Source: an uncultured Collinsella sp. (GTDB lineage Bacteria; Actinomycetota; Coriobacteriia; Coriobacteriales; Coriobacteriaceae). Taken from it: a stretch of 5,252 nucleotides of DNA. The notes below the pieces were generated by a model that was given only the letters and a program-made list of their open reading frames with translations, searched no databases and had not been told where the DNA came from. A program made the position numbers and the translations under genes. The DNA lies in the NCBI GenBank assembly GCA_900551305.1, contig URVK01000135.1, forward strand, positions 1-5,252, given 5' to 3'. Shown piece by piece: positions 1 to 5,158 of this stretch (within the stretch, counting starts at the first letter, position 1; every line of letters begins with the position of its first letter).

Positions 1-1281
1 GTGGTGGGCGCCACGATTATCGCCTGCCGCCACGAGATGGCCGAGACGCCGGCTTCGCTCATGCGCCCCAAGGCGCCGCGTGCCGGCTCGCGCATCTTGC
101 TTGAACGCATCGGCTTTATCTGGCACCGCATGGGCTTTTTGAACAAGGTGGCAGCGCGTAACCTGTTCCGCTACAAAAAGCGTGCCCTTATGACCATCTT
201 CGGTATCGCCGGCTGCACGGCGCTCGTGATCTGCGGCATGGGCATCCGCGATACGTCGGTGGCGCTTTCGCCCAAACAGTACGGGCATATCACGCGCTAT
301 GACCTGCTGGCGGTTGCCAATCCCGATGACTTTACGCAGACGTGCGCGGCGCTCGACGAGCGAAGCGCGGCCAAGGATTCCGACGTGACCGTGACTTCGA
401 CGCTGCCGATCATGACCGACAACGTCACTTTTACGTTTGGCGGCAAGAGCGAGACCGTACAGCTCATTGTGATTCCCGACGACCGCACGGGTGACTTGGG
501 TGACTACGTGCGCCTGGAGGATGAGTCCAAAGAACCGCTCGCCTTGCGTGACGGGGACGTGTACTTGAGCAAGAGCTCGCAACTGGTGCTGGGGATTCAG
601 CCGGGCGACACAGCACACGTCCAGGATTCGTCGCTCAACGTCGCCAAGGTCAAGGTTAGCGACATTTCGCTCAACTATCTGGGCAACACGCTCTATATGA
701 CGCAGAGCACCTATGAGCGCGCGTTCGACCGAAGCGCGCGTCTTAACGGCATCTTTGCGCTGCTTAAGGGCTCATCTTCTGACCAGATTGCGTTTAGCAA
801 GAAGCTTAAGAGCGACGGTTGGCTCACCATCTCGAGCACGGCCGAGCATTGGGAAAATTATGAGGCGAACTTCACTATCATCAATTCCGTCGTAGTACTT
901 GTGACCTTTATGGCGGCGTGCCTGTCGTTTGTGGTGGTGTTTACGCTGTCCAACACCAACATCTCCGAGCGCGAGCGCGAGCTGGCGACCATCAAGGTGC
1001 TGGGCTTCCGCCGTGGCGAGGTGCACCACTACGTCAACAAGGAGACGTTGATCCTCACGGCGATTGGCGCCGCGCTGGGCGTGCCGCTGGGTAGCCTGCT
1101 GGCCGAGAGCTTTACGTACATTCTGCAGATGCCGTCGCTCTACTTTGACGTTGAGGTCGAGCCGCTGAGTTATGTGCTCGCCGTAGTGCTTTCCTTTGTC
1201 TTTACGTTTATCGTCAACCTCGTCACCAACCGAACGCTCAACAAGATCGACATGGTCGGCGCCCTCAAGAGCGCCGAGTAA
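1..1281 (+). CDS. ABC transporter permease, FtsX/MacB family (C-terminal part, 5' end outside window)
   Basis: This is the last 426 codons of a large inner-membrane permease that works with an ABC ATPase encoded outside the window. The reading frame is open from base 1. The GTG at base 1 is probably not the start, because the first residues (VVGATIIACR) read like the end of a membrane helix, followed by a cytoplasmic loop (ETPASLMRPKAPRAGSR, 16-31). Residues 52-61 (ARNLFRYKKR) are the basic stretch typically seen just before the second core of such proteins. A membrane helix follows at about 62-82, then an extracytoplasmic domain at about 85-285. Three further helices lie at about 292-317, 346-372 and 388-408. 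The conserved cytoplasmic motif SERERELATIKVLGF (322-336) sits between the second and third helices, as in FtsX domains that couple to the ATPase. Such two-core permeases often serve peptide, lipid or lipoprotein export, or resistance; the substrate cannot be read here. The protein ends in ALKSAE and TAA. Confidence 0.9.
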   Translation: MVGATIIACRHEMAETPASLMRPKAPRAGSRILLERIGFIWHRMGFLNKVAARNLFRYKKRALMTIFGIAGCTALVICGMGIRDTSVALSPKQYGHITRYDLLAVANPDDFTQTCAALDERSAAKDSDVTVTSTLPIMTDNVTFTFGGKSETVQLIVIPDDRTGDLGDYVRLEDESKEPLALRDGDVYLSKSSQLVLGIQPGDTAHVQDSSLNVAKVKVSDISLNYLGNTLYMTQSTYERAFDRSARLNGIFALLKGSSSDQIAFSKKLKSDGWLTISSTAEHWENYEANFTIINSVVVLVTFMAACLSFVVVFTLSNTNISERERELATIKVLGFRRGEVHHYVNKETLILTAIGAALGVPLGSLLAESFTYILQMPSLYFDVEVEPLSYVLAVVLSFVFTFIVNLVTNRTLNKIDMVGALKSAE

Positions 1282-1314
1282 CCTGCCAAAAAGGGACAGG
1301 TTTATTTTGGCAGG
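1282..1314. repeat. Inverted repeat at convergent gene ends; possible bidirectional terminator or REP-like palindrome
   Basis: CCTGCCAAAA (1282-1291) and TTTTGGCAGG (1305-1314) are perfect 10-bp inverted arms around a 13-nt loop containing GGGACAGG. The element begins directly after the permease stop codon and lies 23 bp beyond the stop of the facing HTH gene, so it could end transcripts from both sides. There is no good T-run after either arm; the A and T tracts are inside the stem. The GGGACAGGTTTATTTTGG wording recalls the extragenic palindromes found in many copies in some bacterial genomes. That multicopy status is recollection, not something this window shows. Confidence 0.6.
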
Positions 1315-1337
1315 GTTTATCTGGGCAAACGCCGCAT

Positions 1338-2258
1338 CTATTGCTTGCGATGCTTCCATTGTTTGCGGCACCAACGCATGAGTGCTTTTACGACCGGGAT
1401 GGTGATGAGGATTACCCAGGCGGGATGGGGTTGTTCCAGGCAGAGCCACATGTAGAGGAACCATGCCTCGGCACTGACTGAATAGACGACATCGATCAGC
1501 TTAGATAAGTGGCGTTGGTCGATAAAGTCGCCAAGCGCGTAATAGACGGGAATCAAAAAGACGAGGAAGAGTCCCGTAGCCCATGTGCCGTAGACAATGC
1601 CGAGCACCAGATAGGCGAGGGCGACAAGCGCGGGGAAGGGGAATTTGTTCCATGTACGTCCGACCTTGGTGTGGAAATGCTTGCCATGATGGTCGAGCTT
1701 GTCGTATGCTTCCTTCCAGCTGGAAAACGTTTCGCCGTCGATGGTGACGGTGCCGTCGTCATTGATATGCACACTATGTCCATCGTCCTCAAGCGTATCG
1801 ATATGCAATCCGCCCGGCCCCACATGGACCTCTTCACCCTTGCGCTCGTTAGCTACATGAATGCCACTCCAGCCAACATGAACCTCTTTGCCTTTGTTGG
1901 GATCAATAACGTGGATGCCGCGCGCGAGGGAAATATCGACAAGCGGCTTATCGCTGCAATCAGCGTGCTCAGCAGAAGCCTCAGCCTCTTCAGCCTTATC
2001 TGAAGCTTTGGTGCCGGCGTTGCTGTTCTGAGCCTCATCATCAGCGCTAGCCATCGCCTCCCCATACAGCAGCTCATCCAGCGACACGCCATACAGCGCG
2101 GCGAGCGCAATAAGGTTATCGGTATCGGGCGAGGATTCGCTGCGCTCCCATTTACTGACAGCCTGACGACTCACACCCAGCTGGGCGGCAAGCGCCTCCT
2201 GAGAAAGCCCGGCAGCCTTGCGGCGATCAACGAGCCGCTGCGCCATCGCAAGATCCAT
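1338..2258 (-). CDS. XRE-family HTH protein with histidine-bearing tandem repeats and about four C-terminal membrane helices
   Basis: This is a 306-residue predicted membrane-tethered transcriptional regulator. Residues 7-62 form a clear Cro/C1-type helix-turn-helix, with SQEALAAQLGVSRQAVSKWE (19-38) as the recognition core. An acidic, Ala/Glu/Asp-rich linker follows (about 67-104). Residues 114-169 hold three copies of a repeat of about 18 residues, pattern GIHV...KG.EVHVG.., with histidines at 116, 127, 134, 145, 152 and 164. More histidines occur at 190, 191, 194 and 196. Four hydrophobic segments follow (about 207-224, 225-246, 254-273, 279-294), then a basic tail ending RKQWKHRKQ. The start at 2258 is chosen over an in-frame ATG at 2273 because AAAGGA lies 6 nt ahead of it, while the upstream ATG overlaps that site and has no site of its own. 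HTH proteins with membrane tails are known, often acting as sensors; the middle domain is not one I recognise. Target genes, ligand and topology are unknown. The protein is convergent with the permease and may respond to envelope state, but that is inference. Confidence 0.85.
   Translation of the reverse strand: MDLAMAQRLVDRRKAAGLSQEALAAQLGVSRQAVSKWERSESSPDTDNLIALAALYGVSLDELLYGEAMASADDEAQNSNAGTKASDKAEEAEASAEHADCSDKPLVDISLARGIHVIDPNKGKEVHVGWSGIHVANERKGEEVHVGPGGLHIDTLEDDGHSVHINDDGTVTIDGETFSSWKEAYDKLDHHGKHFHTKVGRTWNKFPFPALVALAYLVLGIVYGTWATGLFLVFLIPVYYALGDFIDQRHLSKLIDVVYSVSAEAWFLYMWLCLEQPHPAWVILITIPVVKALMRWCRKQWKHRKQ
1752..1919 (-). repeat. Coding tandem repeat: three units of about 18 residues in the HTH membrane protein
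   Basis: The units are residues 114-131 (GIHVIDPNKGKEVHVGWS), 132-149 (GIHVANERKGEEVHVGPG) and 150-169, which starts GLHIDTLEDDG and carries a one-residue insertion. Each unit has a G-[IL]-H-[VI] strand and a second V-H-[VI] strand, which suggests a small beta-solenoid or stacked hairpins with histidines on one face. The third unit is the most diverged. The fold and any metal binding are inferred from periodicity only. Confidence 0.75.
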
Positions 2259-2264
2259 GACAGT

Positions 2265-2270
2265 TCCTTT
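2265..2270 (-). promoter_or_regulatory. Ribosome binding site that sets the HTH gene start
   Basis: Read on the minus strand, AAAGGA is followed by 6 nt (ACTGTC) and then the ATG at 2258-2256. The other in-frame ATG (2273-2271) directly abuts this site (ATGAAAGGA), so it is unlikely to be the main start. Its upstream bases show no comparable purine-rich site. Confidence 0.75.
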
Positions 2271-2313
2271 CATATGGTGACCGTAATCGAATGAGCCGAG
2301 TATGCCGAGAACA

Positions 2314-2337
2314 ACCGGTAGCGACCACCATTTCTAG
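2314..2337. repeat. Direct repeat copy A upstream of the HTH gene
   Basis: This copy carries ACCGGTAGC (2314-2322) followed at once by GACCACCATTTCTAG (2323-2337). Both parts recur in the same order in copy B at 2367-2400. It sits 56 bp upstream of the HTH start codon at 2258, where an operator or a promoter element could be. A 5-bp hairpin (TTCTA, GT, TAGAA, 2332-2343) overlaps its end. Confidence 0.55.
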
Positions 2338-2364
2338 TTAGAATCTGCCCCAACCCTACCGCAA

Positions 2365-2400
2365 CTACCGGTAGCAACCCCTAACGACCAGCCATTTCAG
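2365..2400. repeat. Direct repeat copy B, with palindrome CTACCGGTAG
   Basis: ACCGGTAGC (2367-2375) and GACCAGCCATTTCAG (2386-2400) match the two parts of copy A, but here they are separated by 10 extra bases. The start of this copy lies in a perfect 10-bp palindrome, CTACCGGTAG (2365-2374). HTH regulators of the XRE type bind palindromes and often control their own genes, so an operator is possible; a decayed multicopy repeat is equally possible. Confidence 0.5.
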
Positions 2401-2442
2401 GACAAATGTCAGTGCAAGTAGCAGCCAAGAGCCCCGGGTCAA

Positions 2443-2511
2443 AAGTTGCGGTGGAATAGTTCTTAGATTCAGCCATTTGCGGGCTAAGCAGGAACTATTT
2501 CACCGCAACTT
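2443..2511. repeat. 20-bp inverted repeat (long hairpin), candidate extragenic palindrome
   Basis: The left arm 2443-2462 (AAGTTGCGGTGGAATAGTTC) and right arm 2492-2511 pair over 20 positions with one exception, G2454 against T2500. That pair is a G:U wobble in plus-strand RNA but a C:A mismatch in minus-strand RNA. TTAG (2463-2466) and CTAA (2484-2487) extend the stem past a bulge. GGTC (2437-2440) and GACC (2519-2522) could close an outer stem. Both neighbouring genes are on the minus strand, so the better RNA fold is on the strand not expected to be transcribed. A transposon-derived or REP-like DNA element fits better than an ordinary terminator. No T-run follows. Confidence 0.7.
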
Positions 2512-2540
2512 AATTTCAGACCAGGCACCCGCAGCAAGAA

Positions 2541-2700
2541 GACGAATAACCTCGGCGAGTATGTAAACGCAGGGCCCTCCGACCCCGCCCGACGATTTCG
2601 ATTGGCGACCTTTGACGGAGTCAAGGGAGGAGCCAAATCGAAATACGTCGGGCGGGGTCGGAGGGCCCGATGGGATGGATTTCGGCCGAGGCTATTCGTC
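2541..2700. repeat. Outer inverted repeat that includes the kinase stop codon
   Basis: GACGAATAACCTCGGC at 2541-2556 is matched at 15 of 16 positions by the reverse complement of 2685-2700, which is the end of the kinase gene (the codons for Asp-Glu, the TAG stop and the following bases). The pair is concentric with the 97-nt hairpin: both have their centre near 2620. The spacers of about 15 bp between outer and inner arms do not pair. The left copy carries TAA where the gene has TAG. The whole 160-bp block is therefore a nested palindrome that reaches into the coding sequence. Confidence 0.65.
2572..2668. repeat. 97-nt hairpin element with perfect 23-bp arms
   Basis: Arms at 2572-2594 (GGGCCCTCC through CCCGACG) and 2646-2668 are exact reverse complements over 23 bp and very GC-rich. 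The pairing continues inward: ATTTCGATT (2595-2603) with AATCGAAAT (2636-2644), then GGC (2604-2606) with GCC (2632-2634), separated only by single bulged A residues at 2645 and 2635. The tip is an 8-bp stem (2609-2616 with 2620-2627, including one T:G pair) with a GGA loop. The element starts 23 bp past the kinase stop on its 3' side. It lacks a T-run, so it is not a classic intrinsic terminator, though it could block 3' exonucleases. The compact bulged fold suggests a REP/BIME-like palindrome or a very short MITE. Confidence 0.85.
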
Positions 2701-3771
2701 GCCGAAGCTGATGCCCAACGCCTTGGCCTCGCGCACCAGGTCGCTCTGGGGATCGACATACTTGAGCTTGCCGGCGACATCCTCGAGCGGCATGTGGCAC
2801 ATCTTGCCGTCACGCAGGGCAATCATGTAGCCAAACTCGCCGCGTAGGCAGCCCAGCGCGGCCTCGACGCCGCACTGGGTCGCAAAGATGCGGTCCTGGG
2901 CGTCGGGCTGGCCGCCGCGCTGCGTGTGGCCGGGGATGGCGACGCGGGTCTCGCGACCGGTCTTGGCTTCGATCTCCTTGGCGATGTCGTAGACAATCGA
3001 CGGGCTCGTACGCTCGGCGAGCTTCTTCTTGTACTCCTTCTTGGACAGCGCCGCGTCCTCCTTGGAGATGGCACCCTCGGCGACAGCCACGATGGTAAAG
3101 CGGCTGCCAGTCTTCATGCGATGCTCGATGGTCTTGATGACGTTATCCATGTCGTAGGGAATCTCGGGGATCAGGATGACGTCCGCACCGCCCGCGACGC
3201 CGGCATACAGCGGAATCCAGCCAACCTTGTGCCCCATGATCTCGATGACAAACACGCGGCCGTGACTCGAGGCAGTGGTGTGGATGTCGTCGATGCACTT
3301 GGTGGCGACGTCGATGGCGCTCGTAAAGCCAAACGTCAACTCGGTGCCCCAGGTGTCGTTATCGATGGTCTTAGGCAGGGCGATAACGTTGAGGCCCTCT
3401 TCGCGCAGACGGTTGGCGGTCTTGGTGGAGCCGTTGCCGCCCAGCATAAACAGGCAGTCGAGCTGCAGCTTATGATAGGTGTGGACCATTGCCGGCACCT
3501 TCTCGACTCCGTCGGCCTCGGGAATATCCAGGCGCTTGAACGGCGTACGGCTTTGTGCCCGGAAAAGTGCGCCACGGGTAAGGATGCCGCTAAAATCGGC
3601 GGGCGTCATGACACGGAACCTGCTGTAGATAAGGCCCTGGTAGCCGTCCTCAAAACCATAGATCTCGATAGGTTCTTCGCTATTGGTCATAAGCGTTTTG
3701 ACAATGCCGCGCATGGTGGCGTTGAGCGCCTGGCAGTCGCCGCCACTGGTAAGAAGACCGATCCTAAGCAT
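2692..3771 (-). CDS. pfkA: 6-phosphofructokinase (PfkA family, probably ATP-dependent, Gly104/Lys124 type)
   Basis: This cytoplasmic enzyme of 359 residues phosphorylates fructose 6-phosphate to fructose 1,6-bisphosphate, the committed step of glycolysis. The phosphoryl-donor loop TSGGDCQALNA (8-18) opens the protein. GGNGST (111-116) is the second donor loop, PKTIDND (133-139) holds the catalytic base Asp137, and GRVFVIEIMG (171-180) provides Arg172 and Met179. Glu232 (AEG) and the stretch from Arg276 to GHTQRGGQP (281-289) complete the sugar-phosphate site. These correspond to E. coli Asp127, Arg162, Met169, Glu222, Arg243 and His249. Gly114 matches E. coli Gly104, the ATP-type residue, whereas Lys134 sits where ATP enzymes of the E. 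coli type have Gly124 and PPi enzymes have Lys. Families with Gly104 plus Lys124 are reported as mainly ATP-users, so that is my call, with PPi use not excluded. Asn113 replaces the usual Mg-binding Asp103. The start at 3771 is supported by GGAAGGA 6 nt upstream. Confidence 0.95.
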   Translation of the reverse strand: MLRIGLLTSGGDCQALNATMRGIVKTLMTNSEEPIEIYGFEDGYQGLIYSRFRVMTPADFSGILTRGALFRAQSRTPFKRLDIPEADGVEKVPAMVHTYHKLQLDCLFMLGGNGSTKTANRLREEGLNVIALPKTIDNDTWGTELTFGFTSAIDVATKCIDDIHTTASSHGRVFVIEIMGHKVGWIPLYAGVAGGADVILIPEIPYDMDNVIKTIEHRMKTGSRFTIVAVAEGAISKEDAALSKKEYKKKLAERTSPSIVYDIAKEIEAKTGRETRVAIPGHTQRGGQPDAQDRIFATQCGVEAALGCLRGEFGYMIALRDGKMCHMPLEDVAGKLKYVDPQSDLVREAKALGISFGDE

Positions 3772-3790
3772 GATGAATCCTTCCGGGCAA

Positions 3791-3799
3791 GTTATAACA
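3791..3799 (-). promoter_or_regulatory. Extended -10 promoter candidate for the kinase gene
   Basis: On the minus strand the bases read TGTTATAAC, that is TG, one base, then TATAAC (five of six to TATAAT). No -35 box is present at 16-18 nt upstream; that position is occupied by the G-rich arm of the 3814-3838 hairpin. Extended -10 promoters can work without a -35 box. Transcription would start near 3784, leaving a very short leader that begins at the GGAAGGA ribosome site. This is a motif reading only. Confidence 0.35.
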
Positions 3800-3813
3800 T
3801 GCGCATAAGTTTA

Positions 3814-3838
3814 CCCCCGCACACTGCTGGTACGGGGG
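3814..3838 (-). terminator. Hairpin between hydrolase and kinase, possible terminator of the hydrolase gene
   Basis: In minus-strand RNA, CCCCCGUAC (3838-3830) pairs with GUGCGGGGG (3822-3814) over 9 bp around a 7-nt loop, including one G:U pair. In plus-strand RNA that pair would be a C:A mismatch, which suggests the structure is kept for the minus-strand transcript. It is followed by UAAACUU, only a weak U-stretch, so termination may be partial. It lies 74 bp past the hydrolase stop and 43 bp before the kinase start. Confidence 0.5.
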
Positions 3839-3911
3839 CAAAACGAGTTAGCTCAAGCGTATAGAAATGTAAACAACGTCAGGCGAGCGTAAGGTCGACG
3901 GGCCTGGCTCC

Positions 3912-4997
3912 TTACAGTGCGAAGGCGTCGACATCTCCCCAGTGACGGCGCAGTGTAATAGCGGCGGCGGGTTCGGTATTGTCAAAGACGACCGACCATT
4001 GCGTATTGCTGGTGATGTCTTCCGGATTGGGCTCTTGCGCTGCGGCGCGCAGGGCTTCCCAGGCAATCGTTTCGTCCTGGGCACCGACATGGGCGTCAAG
4101 GACATCGGCGATTGCGACGGCGCGCTCTTTACCATGGCCCAGCTCGCCATTCTTTTGGTTGGGCAGCACTTCGTCGCCATAGCAGGCGTAGAAGTTCGTA
4201 ACCTGGCGTACGGGAGTCGCTTTGAAAGCGCGGTCCGGATCGCGCGGATCCCACTCTACTACGCGCGCGTCACCGGCGGCGTCGTTTATAAAGAAGTGGT
4301 AATCGCGTCCTGCCATGGCGTGCATGTCGTAGGCAGAAAGCAGGTCGACAGCTTCTTGCGTGGTGGCGGCACGGTCGAGCACCAGACGGATGGCGAGCGA
4401 GGTATTGATGGCGGGACGTTGCGTGTCCTGGTCACAGGGTTTGGAATCCAGGGTGAGCACGGCAATGGACACGCCGCATTCGTTAACACCGTCGAGCTGG
4501 GCAAACGGGCCCATGACTGCGGCGACGCGTCCGGCGACGGAGTCAACCGGAGTGTTATCGCCCAGGTTGTTAAGGGCGGCAAACCCGATGGAGGCATAGC
4601 CGCCGCGTGGGTGATTGCGCACCAGCAGCGCCGAGGTGTCGTCCTTAAAGTCGTAATTGCGACCGGTGCGCACGCGGCCTTCGGCATCTACGGCGACAAA
4701 AGCGCTGCAGGCAAACTGGGGCGCCTGGACATGTACCGGCACACCGGGCAGCACCTGCGCCACCACGGCATCGATGTAGGCCTGGTCGTCGCGCACGCCA
4801 GCGGCGATGATGCGATCAAGATCGTAGTCGTAGGCGATGTCGATTGCGTACAGGTCATAGCCATCCGCGTAGCCGGTCAAGCGTTTGAGCGACGCGGCGG
4901 ACTTGATTTGCTTGTGATAAACGATACCGGTGGCAGCGGCAAGGCCGACGGCGACTCCCGCGACACCGCAGGCGATGGCAATGTTACGTGGCTTCAT
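3912..4997 (-). CDS. Exported or membrane-anchored Ntn-hydrolase, choloylglycine hydrolase/linear amide C-N hydrolase superfamily
   Basis: This 361-residue protein should cleave a linear amide bond outside the cytoplasm. Residues 6-27 form a hydrophobic segment after MKPRN with no lipobox, so it is a signal peptide or membrane anchor. Cys97 in FACSAF is the predicted N-terminal nucleophile after processing. Arg113 and Asp116 in GRNYDF stand 16 and 19 residues behind it, the same spacing as Cys2, Arg18 and Asp21 of bile salt hydrolase. DGVNECGVSIAVL (169-181) gives the conserved Asn172, and FFINDAAGDARVVEWD (235-250) and VTNFY (266-270) match later family blocks. Classical bile salt hydrolases begin Met-Cys and are cytoplasmic; here about 96 residues come before the Cys, as in penicillin acyltransferase-like relatives (family C45) that cut out a propeptide. 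Bile salts, penicillin V, N-acyl amino acids and signalling lactones are all possible substrates. The start at 4997 has AGAGGAG 5 nt upstream. The kinase lies 140 bp downstream on the same strand. Confidence 0.85.
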   Translation of the reverse strand: MKPRNIAIACGVAGVAVGLAAATGIVYHKQIKSAASLKRLTGYADGYDLYAIDIAYDYDLDRIIAAGVRDDQAYIDAVVAQVLPGVPVHVQAPQFACSAFVAVDAEGRVRTGRNYDFKDDTSALLVRNHPRGGYASIGFAALNNLGDNTPVDSVAGRVAAVMGPFAQLDGVNECGVSIAVLTLDSKPCDQDTQRPAINTSLAIRLVLDRAATTQEAVDLLSAYDMHAMAGRDYHFFINDAAGDARVVEWDPRDPDRAFKATPVRQVTNFYACYGDEVLPNQKNGELGHGKERAVAIADVLDAHVGAQDETIAWEALRAAAQEPNPEDITSNTQWSVVFDNTEPAAAITLRRHWGDVDAFAL

Positions 4998-5158
4998 GAC
5001 GGCTCCTCTCGTCCTGTTAGCGTAATTGTCGCAAAAGGTGCGCGGGCATTATGGCTCAACTTGGCGAGCGGCGCGGGATTAAACGCGGAATGAAGAGTGC
5101 GGCGCTGGCGTGGCGGGGTATGCTGGAGGGGACCATCAACCCAGCGAAAGGGGAGAGC

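Larger units (their letters stand above)
2259..2691. other. 433-bp intergenic region built from repeats, no credible gene
   Basis: This gap lies between the kinase stop and the HTH start, two genes on the same strand. Short frames across it run through the hairpins and have no ribosome site or recognisable protein features, so I call no gene. It holds a pair of related direct repeats (2314-2400), a 20-bp inverted repeat (2443-2511) and a large hairpin (2541-2700), listed separately. The promoter of the HTH gene should be in the part near 2280-2400, but I find no convincing -35/-10 pair. Confidence 0.7.

Noticed and set aside
1..3. GTG at base 1 as the true start of the permease
   Set aside because: The first residues continue a membrane helix and cytoplasmic loop that belong inside larger FtsX-type permeases, and no upstream sequence is available to show a ribosome site.
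772..1464. A 230-codon minus-strand open frame
   Set aside because: It is antisense to the permease, passes through the 1282-1314 repeat and overlaps the end of the HTH gene. The composition is typical of a shadow frame.
1509..2003. A 164-codon plus-strand open frame
   Set aside because: It is antisense to the HTH/membrane gene, which shows a clear HTH domain and membrane segments on the other strand.
2572..2668. Reading the large hairpin as a standard intrinsic terminator of pfkA
   Set aside because: Neither side has a T-run (minus-strand exit reads CTGCGTTTACAT), and the stem is far longer than a typical terminator.
2443..2700. CRISPR array or insertion sequence in the gap
   Set aside because: Repeats are not regularly spaced with unique spacers, and no transposase frame is present. 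The inverted repeats are hairpins rather than ends of an element with a coding interior.
2484..2847. Small frames on both strands crossing the 97-nt hairpin
   Set aside because: They are partly shadows of the kinase end and partly translated palindrome, with no ribosome sites. Such spurious frames over GC-rich repeats are common.
2926..3864. A 312-codon plus-strand open frame
   Set aside because: It is antisense to pfkA, whose catalytic motifs are intact, and runs on into the intergenic hairpin without any family feature.
5047..5052. CATTAT as a -10 box for the divergent aminopeptidase-like gene
   Set aside because: It matches only four of six consensus bases, no -35 box is found at 16-18 nt, and it would leave a leader of about 100 nt.
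3942..5093. A 383-codon plus-strand open frame, longer than the hydrolase gene it overlaps
   Set aside because: Its protein has no recognisable domain. The minus-strand frame has the full set of Ntn-hydrolase residues, a signal segment and a good ribosome site. Long antisense frames are expected in GC-rich coding DNA.
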